This document shows, in pieces, positions 34,494 through 42,583 of a stretch of 64,000 nucleotides of DNA; position 1 is the stretch's first letter; each line of letters begins with the position of its first letter. The notes beneath the pieces were generated by a model, which did no database searches, was not told the DNA's origin, and was given only the letters and a program-made list of their open reading frames with translations. Source of the DNA: Myxococcales bacterium (GTDB lineage Bacteria; Myxococcota_A; Polyangia; Polyangiales; Polyangiaceae); contig CAHJWM010000010.1 of the NCBI GenBank assembly GCA_903642325.1, forward strand, positions 1-64,000. Reading direction: 5' to 3'. The translations under genes were made by a program, and so were the position numbers.

Positions 34494-35209
34494 GGAGGAG
34501 CTCCGGCGGAGACGATCGCCCGCACTGCTGTTTGTGCGGCGTTGGGCGTGCTGAGGACGCCGCCAGCGCAGGCCGCCACGGGCCGAACCTGCGCGAAGGA
34601 GGTCAACGTCACCTGATGCAGAACCTGCGTTTCGATCGTGCTTCCGGCGACCGGGAGCCCCGTACTCCGTGCCTCCGTCAGCTCCACGACGAACGCCGCG
34701 TCCGTGGTTTCGTTCGCGTTCAAGCTGGACGTGCTCGTGGCATAGCCCGCAGACGCGGCATTGGACGGAGCGAAGATCGACTCGTTGCTCGACGTGGTGA
34801 AGCTGGTCTGAATGATTCCTGCCGGCGCGCTGTCGATCTTGAAACAAGACGGCGGAAAGGCTGGCGTGGGCGAAGGCGGCGGCGCAGGCGCGATCGGGTA
34901 CGCATTCGATTCGCACAAAGGCGGCGTGTAGAGCGGATTGTTCCGGGACTCCATCATCGTGATGACGGTGCTCGCGATGCCGGTGCCGAGGTAGGCGGCC
35001 GTCGCCGAAATGCCGTATTGCGCGACGAGCGAAGCCTGCGCCCCCTCACGATCGAAGCCGGCGGCCGCGTCCGCCAGGCTCGAGGAGCGAACCGCGAAAA
35101 TGCCCACCGCCGTGAGTAAGGTCAGAACCATCACCACGATGAATACGGCCGCGCCGCGCTGATCTTGCCGGCCCGCCGGTTGCCTACTGGCAGAACCGTG
35201 CCTCACCAT
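34490..35209 (-). CDS. pilX: PilX-like minor pilin assembly protein
   Basis: A 239-residue type IV pilin-like protein. The N-terminal region 'QRGAAVFIVVMVLTLLTAVGIFAVRSSS' is the PilX class signal with hydrophobic helix, though lacking the usual Glu5. The rest is Ser/Thr/Ala-rich and contains a Pro/Ala run. The ATG at 35209 overlaps the pilW stop by 7 bp, and its own stop overlaps pilY1. PilX in Pseudomonas joins the tip complex with PilY1, PilV and PilW. The absence of Glu5 is also known from the GspK-type tip pseudopilins, so a tip position fits. Confidence 0.8.
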   Translation of the reverse strand: MVRHGSASRQPAGRQDQRGAAVFIVVMVLTLLTAVGIFAVRSSSLADAAAGFDREGAQASLVAQYGISATAAYLGTGIASTVITMMESRNNPLYTPPLCESNAYPIAPAPPPSPTPAFPPSCFKIDSAPAGIIQTSFTTSSNESIFAPSNAASAGYATSTSSLNANETTDAAFVVELTEARSTGLPVAGSTIETQVLHQVTLTSFAQVRPVAACAGGVLSTPNAAQTAVRAIVSAGAPP

Positions 35210-36465
35210 AGAACGTCTGCTTGGTTGTGCAGCGCGACGTCTGCTTGAAAGGTACGCACGCGCGCGTAGGCGTCGGTCGTGTTCGCCGCGGTACTCAATT
35301 TGAAGCGAAACAAGCCGGCGCCGTTGCTTCCGCCGCTGCCCACGTCGCTCGGGCGGTCGCCTTCGCGCGATCGCACCCCCAAGCGGACGCGCACGCTGCG
35401 AATCAGCTCCGGCGTATTCGCGGCGCCGAAGCTCGGGCCGGCAAAGCTGCTGAATCGAGCATCCCCCGGGGCAATCACGGTCATTTGCGGGTCGCAGCAA
35501 CCGACCACGCCGGTCACGGCGTTCAGCTGCAAATTGAAGTCGACCGCGTACTCTGCCACGACTTCTTCAGTGCCCGTTAGGGCCTGGCCACTGACGTCCT
35601 GCTCCACGCGCACGAGCTCCGTGCGACCCGCTTCCCCCGGGCCGGCCGCGCTATTGCTATATAGGCTGGCGTAAGTGCTCTGTCCGCTGGCGGTCTGGGG
35701 ATTCGTTGCGAGATTTCTGAGATCATAACGAATGAAGTTCACCACGTTGATGGTGGCGACGGCCGTGCCCGAGTCGGGGTAATGCAGGCCACAGCCGAGC
35801 GCGCTCCCCGAGCGAAGCTGAACCGGAGGCAGGGCGTTGATGCTGACGGTGGGTGCGCTGCCCCCGGTCGCCGTGGTGATCTGCCCATAGTAGGTACGGC
35901 CGTATTCTACGATGCGAAGCGCGCGCGCATTGGCAAATACGCCTTGCATGGTCGTGTTGTCCGGGTTCGCGCCGTTTCCCAAGCGGAGCAAAGCGGGTTG
36001 GCTCGGGGTGAGCAAGAACGTCGTCGTCGTGCCGGTGGCGATGACTTTGGCCGCAAACACATCGGGCGAGCCATACGAGCCCGCGAGCAGCAGCGACGGC
36101 GGCGTACGACCGTTCGCGGTTAAAACCGTGTAGGCGGTTGCCGGCTGGGTGATTTGGATGCCAGCCAAGTTTTTCAAATTCGTCGGCCAGGAGGAGTCCG
36201 GCGCGCCGCACACGGCCGGGTCGCGACTGGCGTTGGCCGATGCTAGAAACCCCGCGCGCGAAAGATCGGTACGCAAGCGCTCGAAGCCCATGAGGGCGCC
36301 GACGGTGGCATTGGCGATGCGCGACTCACGCTGATAAAAGCGCCCGCTATCGCGCGCCAGCGCGAATATCGCAAGCGACACGAAAAGGCCACCGGTGAGC
36401 GCCACCATCAGCTCGACCAAAGTGAAGCCAGCGCTCACCCGCCGCGTGTCGGCACGCCGGCTCAA
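35203..36465 (-). CDS. pilW: PilW-like minor pilin
   Basis: A 420-residue minor pilin with a class III signal: 'SAG|FTLVELMVALTGGLFVSLAIFALA', with Glu5 after cleavage. The remainder has beta-rich segments and ends in 'RVRTFQADVALHNQADVLW'. It belongs to the PilW family (large minor pilin of the priming complex). The start chosen is a TTG at 36465 overlapping the pilV stop (TTGA); a GTG nine codons later (36438) would leave only a three-residue leader, so the TTG is favoured. The reading frame upstream inside pilV is not coding. Confidence 0.85.
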   Translation of the reverse strand: MSRRADTRRVSAGFTLVELMVALTGGLFVSLAIFALARDSGRFYQRESRIANATVGALMGFERLRTDLSRAGFLASANASRDPAVCGAPDSSWPTNLKNLAGIQITQPATAYTVLTANGRTPPSLLLAGSYGSPDVFAAKVIATGTTTTFLLTPSQPALLRLGNGANPDNTTMQGVFANARALRIVEYGRTYYGQITTATGGSAPTVSINALPPVQLRSGSALGCGLHYPDSGTAVATINVVNFIRYDLRNLATNPQTASGQSTYASLYSNSAAGPGEAGRTELVRVEQDVSGQALTGTEEVVAEYAVDFNLQLNAVTGVVGCCDPQMTVIAPGDARFSSFAGPSFGAANTPELIRSVRVRLGVRSREGDRPSDVGSGGSNGAGLFRFKLSTAANTTDAYARVRTFQADVALHNQADVLW

Positions 36466-37070
36466 TTGCCGTTCTCCCGAATCGCCGCAATCTTTTGCAC
36501 GAAATGGAAGGTGCTGGTGGCGCCGCCGATGGCGGCGACCGAGCCGGCCACGCACATGTTTTGCGCGAAGGCCCGCCCGTCCCGAAGCCAAAACACCCGC
36601 ACCTCCGCGCGTATCAAGCCGTTGCCGTCTCGGGTCGGTTGGTACAGCCACGACAATCGCAAATGTGAACAAAAAGCGACCGGGCCCGTCGCTGGGTTCA
36701 CTGGGTCTCCGAGCGCGTTGAAGGCGGGCCCGAAGCTGCGCGCCGCGCTGTACACGGGTAAAAACCAATTGGCCGCTGCGTCCGCGTTGGGCAGCACCGA
36801 TTGTAGCCACACCGTGTCGGTGGCGAGGTCCGACAAGTTCGTCGCGTCACCGGTACGTGGGTGATTCCAGCCGACGGCATCGGTCGACAGCGTGTCCAGC
36901 CACGATTCGGCGATGTGAGTCGCGATGGCCAGATTCTTTGCGTGCTGATTGGAAACGCTCGTTACCTTTTCCATCGAGATGATGCCGGCTACACCGATGC
37001 CGAAGATGCTGATCGCCATCATCAGCTCGACCGCCGTGTAGCCACGTTGAGAACGCCCTTCGGCGTTCAC
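36462..37070 (-). CDS. pilV: PilV-like minor pilin
   Basis: A 202-residue protein beginning with a GTG that overlaps the preceding stop (GTGA). The class III leader is 'SQRG|YTAVELMMAISIFGIGVAGIISMEKV', giving Tyr1 and Glu5. The rest of the protein shows the PilV pattern of a helical stem plus beta-domain ('LSWLYQPTRDGNGLIRAEVRVFW'). PilV connects PilW/PilX to the pilus tip in Pseudomonas. It is the second gene of the minor pilin operon. Confidence 0.85.
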   Translation of the reverse strand: MNAEGRSQRGYTAVELMMAISIFGIGVAGIISMEKVTSVSNQHAKNLAIATHIAESWLDTLSTDAVGWNHPRTGDATNLSDLATDTVWLQSVLPNADAAANWFLPVYSAARSFGPAFNALGDPVNPATGPVAFCSHLRLSWLYQPTRDGNGLIRAEVRVFWLRDGRAFAQNMCVAGSVAAIGGATSTFHFVQKIAAIRENGN

Positions 37071-37723
37071 AGCGCAAGCCTTGCCATGCCATTCGGCAGG
37101 ATGCTCACGTTGCGCGTCAAAGAGCTGCCGCCTCGCGAGAATGCGACGTTGACCATGTCGGTCAATGGCCGTAGTGCGTCCGCGCTCAACGTTCGGTAGT
37201 ACGTGCGACCACGCGGCGAAAAACACATGTCGAGCGTCGTTGCCAGCTGACCGGTCGTGGAGTCGGTCACGACCGCGGTCAGGCTGCCGAACGTTTCGGG
37301 GTTGAACTTGTCGACTAGGTTCCACGCGGCGGCAGTGGCCCATTGCGTGTTGCTACAGGTGAGCGGTAGGTGCGGGGTGCAATTGGCGACGCCGCCCGCG
37401 GGCTTGGTCTCATGAACCTCGAAGCCGCTGCCGGCCGTGTAGGTCACGAGCACGGCGAAGCCCCGGCCGAGCGCGCGCAAGCGCGCATTACGGTACAGGA
37501 GCGCGACGGTTTGAGCGGCTTGGCTCGCGCGCCGTTCACGCATCCGCTCGGTCACCTGTGGCACGGCAATGGCCGCGAGGATGCCGATGATCACCACGAC
37601 GACCATCAGCTCGACCAGCGTGAACCCCCGAGCCGTGGACCTGAGCTGCGTCGGAGTGGGAGTGGAGGGCACGGGTTCTGCTACTGCTTGAGCAAAGGGT
37701 GTGCCGGAAATGGCGCAGAACAC
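37067..37723 (-). CDS. GspH/FimT-family minor pilin
   Basis: A 218-residue pseudopilin. Its class III signal is 'STARG|FTLVELMVVVVIIGILAAIAVPQV', with Glu5 and a long hydrophobic helix, followed by a GspH-like beta domain ending 'SILPNGMARLAL'. It heads the operon fimT/gspH-pilV-pilW-pilX-pilY1-lipoprotein, in which all junctions overlap by a few bases. With GTG 37723 as start the leader is about 33 residues, longer than usual for a prepilin, so a later start (in-frame GTG) may be used. A 16-bp imperfect palindrome lies 53-68 bp upstream. Confidence 0.85.
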   Translation of the reverse strand: MFCAISGTPFAQAVAEPVPSTPTPTQLRSTARGFTLVELMVVVVIIGILAAIAVPQVTERMRERRASQAAQTVALLYRNARLRALGRGFAVLVTYTAGSGFEVHETKPAGGVANCTPHLPLTCSNTQWATAAAWNLVDKFNPETFGSLTAVVTDSTTGQLATTLDMCFSPRGRTYYRTLSADALRPLTDMVNVAFSRGGSSLTRNVSILPNGMARLAL

Positions 37724-37775
37724 GGTCGGCTTTTGCGGCAGATTTCAGGGCCTAGCCGCGAGCAGGCGGTAAGGA

Positions 37776-37791
37776 TTGCAAAGCTCTGCAA
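37776..37791. promoter_or_regulatory. Imperfect 16-bp palindrome ahead of the pilin operon
   Basis: The sequence TTGCAAAGCTCTGCAA differs from its reverse complement at a single pair (positions 6 and 11), and lies 53-68 bp upstream of the first pilin start in the divergent 220-bp region shared with a plus-strand lipoprotein gene. The size and symmetry suit a dimeric regulator. No sigma-54 pair (GG/GC at -24/-12) was found there. The site is only a candidate. Confidence 0.3.
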
Positions 37792-37943
37792 CGGTTGCGA
37801 GGTAAGAGGATGTGTTTAGCCTGCGGGTCGCAGGGCCGGCGAGGCCAATTTCGCAAAGCCCGACCGCATGCCGAGCGGGTGGCTCGCGCGTACCGCTTCA
37901 GCCCAAAGACGGTGCGGCCAAGTAGTACTAGAACGCGGGTGTC

Positions 37944-39050
37944 ATGACATCTAGCCGCTCCGAAAGGATGCTTGCGCAAGTAGCGCTCAGCCTGTGCTTC
38001 ACCTTTGCCGTGTCGTCTTGCTCGAAGGATCGCGCCGTTGACCGCGGCGCCCCGCCGCCGCCCATTACGAGCTCGAAGCCGGGTGCCTGCGCGAGCGGTG
38101 GCGGTACGGTGAAAGACACGGCAAGCGCCGCTTTTTTTCCGCGCGTGGCCGCCGACTATTGCGTCGATCCCAACGGCGAAGCACGGGCTTTCGGAGAGGG
38201 CGCGCCGAGCTCGCTCGAGGCCGTGTGCACCGAGCTCTTCGACGGTGAGTGCGAGGTCTACAAGAGCTTCGGGTTGCGGCGCGTCGTCACGTTGCGCTAC
38301 ATCGACGGCAAGGGTTCGCCCGGCGCGGTCAACGTGAACCTGTCACGTTTTGGCAGCGCCGAAGGTGCGTACGGCTTTTTCACGAAGCGCGTCGTCGCGG
38401 ACGCCGACCCCGCGGACACCGTGCCCACGGCGCTCGACGCGGGCGGTGCCGGAGCGCTCGGTTCCGGCATTGCGTACGTATGGCGGGCAGACAGGGTGGC
38501 CGAGCTGAGCTACACGAATGAGCTTGAGCCCCCCGACCAACTCAAAGCCAGCGCGGCTCGCCTCTTGCCGCCGATCGCTCGAGCGATTGGCGGCGCGCTG
38601 CCCGGCGACGAGCAGCTACCCAAAGCAGTGACGCTTTTGCCGAGCGAGCATCGCTTGCCAATGGGCATCAGCTACGCCGCGAAAGACGTGCTCGGGATCG
38701 CCGGCACTGGCCCCGGGGCACTCGGTTTTTACCGCGACGGCAGCGAGCGCTACCGCATGTTCGCCCTGACCCGCGCTGACGAAGATTCCGCAAAGGACGT
38801 GTTGAAGACGCTGCGTAAGCTGGACGGCGCGAAAGCGCTCAAGGACACCGGCGTCGACGCCATTGCTTTCTCGGCACGCGAAGAAGAGAGCTCGCCCGCG
38901 CTTGGCTGGGTGGTGGGCCGAAAGGGCAGCACCGTGGTCGGTGTAGGCGACGAGCTCTTCGTCCTGCGTAATAAGCCGGACGCAGCGCTCCGCGTGCCCG
39001 AGGCAAAGAAGCTCGAGCGCGTCAAAGCCGCTTTAGCCGACGCGAAGTGA
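37944..39050 (+). CDS. DUF6599-like lipoprotein
   Basis: A 368-residue lipoprotein with signal peptide and lipobox (VSSC, Cys26). The middle holds 'LFDGECEVYKSFGLRRVVTLRYIDG' and 'VNLSRFGSAEGAYGFFTKRVVAD', which resemble the DUF6599 pattern (a short strand, 'G.A.Y..yGf', then a mobile 'fgs..dAfGiys' segment). The function of this family is not known. The C-terminal half repeats the pattern with 'GALGFYRDGSERYRMFALTRAD'. Divergent from the pilin operon with 220 bp between; the acyl-CoA dehydrogenase gene follows by 46 bp. Confidence 0.65.
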   Translation: MTSSRSERMLAQVALSLCFTFAVSSCSKDRAVDRGAPPPPITSSKPGACASGGGTVKDTASAAFFPRVAADYCVDPNGEARAFGEGAPSSLEAVCTELFDGECEVYKSFGLRRVVTLRYIDGKGSPGAVNVNLSRFGSAEGAYGFFTKRVVADADPADTVPTALDAGGAGALGSGIAYVWRADRVAELSYTNELEPPDQLKASAARLLPPIARAIGGALPGDEQLPKAVTLLPSEHRLPMGISYAAKDVLGIAGTGPGALGFYRDGSERYRMFALTRADEDSAKDVLKTLRKLDGAKALKDTGVDAIAFSAREEESSPALGWVVGRKGSTVVGVGDELFVLRNKPDAALRVPEAKKLERVKAALADAK

Positions 39051-39096
39051 GTCCGAGCGCTCTAGGCGTGGCGGGCTTACACTTCGGTGAGCCATC

Positions 39097-40242
39097 GTGG
39101 ATTTCGACTTATCCGAGCCGCACCAGATCTTGCGCGCCACCGTGCGTGAGTTTTGCGAGCGCGAGGTCCGGCCCCACGCGAAACGGTGGGACGAAGAACA
39201 ACGTTTTCCTCACGAGATCATCGCCGGCTTGGCTGAGCTTGGCTTGCTCGGCATCCGCATTCCTGAGGCTTACGGCGGCTCGGGCATGGACATGCTTGCC
39301 TACGCGCTGTGCGTGGAGGAGTGCGCCCGGGTCGACGGCTCCTTGGCGCTCACCGTGGCCAGTCACAATGGGCTCGGCACCGGACACGTGCTGCGTTTCG
39401 GAACAGAGGAGCAAAAGCAAAAGTACTTGAGCAAGGCCTGCACCGGCGAGTGGCTGGCGGCCTGGGCGCTGACCGAGCCGGGCTCGGGCTCCGATAGCGC
39501 CGGCCTCAAAACCACGGCCGTGCGCCAAGGTGACGAGTGGCTGATCAACGGCACGAAGATGTTCATCACGCAGGGCTCGGTCGCGGGCTTCTGCGTCGTG
39601 CTGGCACGCAGCAATCAGGGCGTCCCGGCGCAACACGGCATTACGGCGTTCATCGTGGAGACCCGCACACCAGGCTATTCGGCTAGCAAGAAGCTCGAAA
39701 AATATGGGTGTCGCTCGAGTGACACGGTAGAAGTGAGTCTCGAGAACGTCCGGATTTCGGATGCGCAGCGTTTGGGAAACGTCGACCAAGGCTTTTTGGA
39801 TACGATGCGTATCCTCGATGGCGGGCGGATCTCGATTGCCGCGATGGCGCTTGGGCTCGGCCGCGGCGCGCTCGGCATGGCCATTCGCTACGCCCGAGAA
39901 CGTCAGGCGTTCGGCAAAAACCTGAGCGAGTTCCAAGCGATTCAATGGCTGCTCGCGGACGGCAAGACCGAGCTCGACGCCGCAGAGCTGCTCATACACC
40001 GCGCCGCGTGGCTAGCCGATAGTGGGCGGGGCTTCACGAGCGAGGCATCGATGGCCAAGCTGTACGCGAGCGAAGCCGCCACGCGCGTGTGTAATAACGC
40101 CATGCAGATTCACGGCGGCTATGGCTACACTCGTGAATTCGACGTGGAGCGCCACCTACGCGATGTGAAGCTATGTGAGATAGGCGAGGGCACGAGCCAA
40201 GTGCAACGCATGGTGATCGCGAAGCACCTGATTCGGGAGTGA
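39097..40242 (+). CDS. Acyl-CoA dehydrogenase
   Basis: A 381-residue flavoenzyme of the ACAD family, oxidising an acyl-CoA to the 2,3-enoyl-CoA with FAD. It has 'ALTEPGSGSDSAG' (flavin/substrate loop), the 'MFITQGSVAGFCVV' beta domain, 'MQIHGGYGYTREF' and a catalytic Glu at about 364 in 'GEGTSQVQR', the position used by short-chain and medium-chain enzymes (the Tyr before it is Gly here). The start GTG at 39097 has a plausible purine-rich site. The specific chain length or branched-chain substrate cannot be told. No electron-transfer flavoprotein genes are adjacent. Confidence 0.93.
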   Translation: MDFDLSEPHQILRATVREFCEREVRPHAKRWDEEQRFPHEIIAGLAELGLLGIRIPEAYGGSGMDMLAYALCVEECARVDGSLALTVASHNGLGTGHVLRFGTEEQKQKYLSKACTGEWLAAWALTEPGSGSDSAGLKTTAVRQGDEWLINGTKMFITQGSVAGFCVVLARSNQGVPAQHGITAFIVETRTPGYSASKKLEKYGCRSSDTVEVSLENVRISDAQRLGNVDQGFLDTMRILDGGRISIAAMALGLGRGALGMAIRYARERQAFGKNLSEFQAIQWLLADGKTELDAAELLIHRAAWLADSGRGFTSEASMAKLYASEAATRVCNNAMQIHGGYGYTREFDVERHLRDVKLCEIGEGTSQVQRMVIAKHLIRE

Positions 40243-40245
40243 GAG

Positions 40246-40788
40246 CTACTCCGTGCGTAAAATCACGTGAAAGCCGAAGGGCGTTTCGACGACCTGCGAC
40301 ACTTCGCCGACCTTCAGGGCAAAGGCGGCGTTGCCAAAAGCGGGCACCATGGACGAGCGATCGAACTTGCCCAAGTCTCCGCCGCGGTCAGCCGCGCCCG
40401 GCTCGTCGGAGTACTGCTTCACCAGTGCCTTGAAGTCTTCGCCGGCCGCCGCACGCTGTTGCGCTTCTTCGGCGCGTGTTCGCGCCTCGGCTTTGCTGCG
40501 CCCGATGCCGGGCGAGGCTCGCAATGCGTCCTTGTAGGCGACGAGTAAATGTCGCGCCGAGATCTCCGTCGGCTGCGCCGCGAGCTCGGCTGGGCTCAGC
40601 GGCTTCGGCGCGTTGGGATCGACGGTTTCCGAACGTGTCGCGACCGCGCGCGGCGGCGGCGCGATGCGCGGCGGTTCGCTCTGACTCTCGAAGGTCGTGA
40701 GCACGCAACCCGAGCCTAAGCAAAGCGCGCAAATGCTCGCCGCAGCTCGGCGCACCACCGAACGCCTCGCGTCCAACGCGTGCGTCAC
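40246..40788 (-). CDS. Parvulin-type peptidyl-prolyl isomerase, lipoprotein
   Basis: A 180-residue protein with a signal segment and a probable lipid site (Cys28 in 'LGSGC', a slightly atypical box). The rotamase domain occupies about residues 75-180 and shows '[13 protein letters not shown]', '[27 protein letters not shown]' and '[14 protein letters not shown]', matching PpiC/SurA parvulins. Such proteins assist folding of exported proteins. The start GTG overlaps the stop of the second parvulin gene upstream (GTGA). The 3' ends of the two genes share nearly identical stretches of DNA (around 40265 and 40803), a sign of tandem duplication. Confidence 0.85.
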   Translation of the reverse strand: MTHALDARRSVVRRAAASICALCLGSGCVLTTFESQSEPPRIAPPPRAVATRSETVDPNAPKPLSPAELAAQPTEISARHLLVAYKDALRASPGIGRSKAEARTRAEEAQQRAAAGEDFKALVKQYSDEPGAADRGGDLGKFDRSSMVPAFGNAAFALKVGEVSQVVETPFGFHVILRTE

Positions 40789-41621
40789 TTGGTGCGCTTG
40801 ATCACGTGAAAGCCGAAGGGCGTCTCGACGAGCCCGGAGACCTGCCCGACCTTCAGCGTGAACGCCGCGTCGGAGAAGGACTTGATCATGCGATCGGCGG
40901 TAAAGTCTCCGAGCGCGCCGCCGCGGGCGCCTGCGCCCGGCTCGTCCGAGTACTCGGCCACGACTTTAGCGAAGTCCTCGCCTTTGCGTACTTTCGCGAG
41001 CCCTTCCAGTGCGCGCGCCTTGGCTTCATCCTTGCTGCGCGTGACCGACTCGGGCGCGCGCAGCGAGCCCTTGTACTGAACGAGGAAGTGGCTGGCGGCG
41101 ACCGAGGTGGGCGGGCTCGCCTCGGGTGCGCTGTTTGCGCCGGTCTCGGTGGGGGCTTGGGTGAACGCGCCCAACCCGCCCACGACGCCAAGCACGACGA
41201 GCAACGCTAGAATCAGCCACGGCGCCCAGTCCGGTAGCCAATCGCCCGACGCGGCTGCGTTGCGGCGCGTCACCGGCGCATGCGCGCGCGCGGTCGGGTG
41301 GTCGTCTTCTTCGTCTTCTTCTTCGTGTTCTTCGTCTTCTTCGTCGTCTTCGTCTTCTTCGTCGCTTTCGTACTGAAAGGTGGGTGGCGGGGGCGTGCCG
41401 GGCGACGCCGCGGTTTCACCCTGGCCAGCGAGCTCCGCTTTGAGCTGTTTGTCGGCGCCCGGCGGGCCAGAATCGGCGGCGGGCGCCACCGCGTCCACGG
41501 CGGCTTGCGTCGCGGTTTTAGTAGGCTTTTCTTCGCTCGCCCGGCTTCCCCACTCGCTATCGATGTCGTCGGTGGGCGGGGGGGGGACCGAGAAAACCTT
41601 CTTGGGAAGTTCGTCGCTCAT
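40785..41621 (-). CDS. Parvulin-type isomerase with acidic N-terminus and membrane anchor
   Basis: A 278-residue protein. Residues 1-85 are mixed and Pro/Ala-rich, and about 85-112 form a nearly pure Asp/Glu stretch, then a membrane segment at about 133-152 ('[21 protein letters not shown]'), then the parvulin domain from about 173 with '[15 protein letters not shown]' and '[18 protein letters not shown]' and the terminal '[14 protein letters not shown]'. The topology is acidic part in the cytoplasm, isomerase in the periplasm. The active-site pattern is the same as in its tandem partner. The DNA of the acidic part is a low-complexity repeat. Confidence 0.85.
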   Translation of the reverse strand: MSDELPKKVFSVPPPPTDDIDSEWGSRASEEKPTKTATQAAVDAVAPAADSGPPGADKQLKAELAGQGETAASPGTPPPPTFQYESDEEDEDDEEDEEHEEEDEEDDHPTARAHAPVTRRNAAASGDWLPDWAPWLILALLVVLGVVGGLGAFTQAPTETGANSAPEASPPTSVAASHFLVQYKGSLRAPESVTRSKDEAKARALEGLAKVRKGEDFAKVVAEYSDEPGAGARGGALGDFTADRMIKSFSDAAFTLKVGQVSGLVETPFGFHVIKRTK

Positions 41622-41648
41622 GGCATCTCCGAGGTGGAATCGGGAAAC

Positions 41649-42485
41649 TCAGACTTCGGCGTAGGCCGAGGTGATCACGGCCTCTGGCCGATCGCCCGCG
41701 AAGGCCTGCAGTACGATTCGGCCGTCGCCCAGCGCGTAGCCCACGGTGCGAATCGTCTCGCCAGGCCAAACCGGTTTGCGAAACTGCACGGTCAACGTTT
41801 TCAGGCGGTTGGCATCTCCGCCGCAAGCTTCGCGAATCACGGCCCGGGCCACGAATCCATATGTGCACAAACCGTGCAAAATGGGTCCCTGTTCGAAACC
41901 GACCTGGGTGGCGAAGGCCGGGTCAACGTGGAGGGGGTTCAGGTCTCCCGACAGGCGATAAAGCAACGCTTGCTCGGGGCTGGTGGTCTCGCTGTGGCTG
42001 AAATCAGGCGTTTTGCCGTCCGGAATCTTGGGCGTGTCGCTCTTTGGCGGCCGCTCACCGCCGAAGCCGCCCGCGTCGCGCACCAAAAGCTGCCACTCGC
42101 TATCGAAGCAGGGCTCACCTTGCAGCGTGGTCGTCGTCTCGAGAACCACCTGCGCCAGCTTTTTCATGTCGTAAATGCCGCGGATCACCCCCACGCTGTG
42201 CAGCGTCGCGGAAGCGGGCAGTGGCCGATGCATGCGCAGACGCTGCGCGCCGTGCACCAAGCGCGTCATGTCGCAGCGCGTTTTCACGAACAGCTCGCTG
42301 ACGGGTCCATATGCGGGGATCACGCCGAAAGTCGGAAGCACCTTCGGCCCCCGGCCCTCGTACAAGTAGTCGAGCTCGTCGCGCTTGGCCCCGACGCCCA
42401 GCGCATACAACGCCGCCGCCTTCCAGTCGTACGTGAAGACGTGCGGTTCGGTCTTGAAACCAATCGAGGAAAGGTCGAGGCTCAT
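41649..42485 (-). CDS. MaoC-family (R)-specific enoyl-CoA hydratase-like protein
   Basis: A 278-residue double-hotdog protein of the hydratase 2 / peroxisomal multifunctional enzyme C-terminal type. The catalytic hydratase-2 motif is visible in 'YRLSGDLNPLHVDPAFA' followed by 'GPILHGLCTYGF', and the N-terminal hotdog matches 'DELDYLYEGRGPKVLPTF'. It would hydrate (R)-3-hydroxyacyl-CoA dehydration or the reverse in lipid metabolism. The ATG at 42485 is preferred to an earlier in-frame GTG. Downstream genes on this strand are parvulins (28 bp apart), with no clear metabolic link, while the acyl-CoA dehydrogenase is close by but convergent. Confidence 0.9.
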   Translation of the reverse strand: MSLDLSSIGFKTEPHVFTYDWKAAALYALGVGAKRDELDYLYEGRGPKVLPTFGVIPAYGPVSELFVKTRCDMTRLVHGAQRLRMHRPLPASATLHSVGVIRGIYDMKKLAQVVLETTTTLQGEPCFDSEWQLLVRDAGGFGGERPPKSDTPKIPDGKTPDFSHSETTSPEQALLYRLSGDLNPLHVDPAFATQVGFEQGPILHGLCTYGFVARAVIREACGGDANRLKTLTVQFRKPVWPGETIRTVGYALGDGRIVLQAFAGDRPEAVITSAYAEV

Positions 42486-42583
42486 CGGCGCGGTTCGGGC
42501 CGACACCGTTAACGCGCCCCTTCCGATCGGTCAATCCGCGCCGCCGCGCGCCCAGCGACTCACCCGTCACCTTCGTAAACCCC

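Noticed and set aside
34494-34916. Upstream extension of pilY1 by 141 codons
   Set aside because: It lies inside pilX in another frame, reads Arg/Gly/His-rich, and the signal peptide starts at 34493.
37723-37800. Sigma-54 promoter before the pilin operon
   Set aside because: TTGCA words are present but no GG pair lies at the right distance for the -24 element.
41290-41376. Plus-strand Phe/Val-rich ORF opposite the acidic stretch of the parvulin
   Set aside because: It is the complement of Asp/Glu codon repeats and has no independent support.
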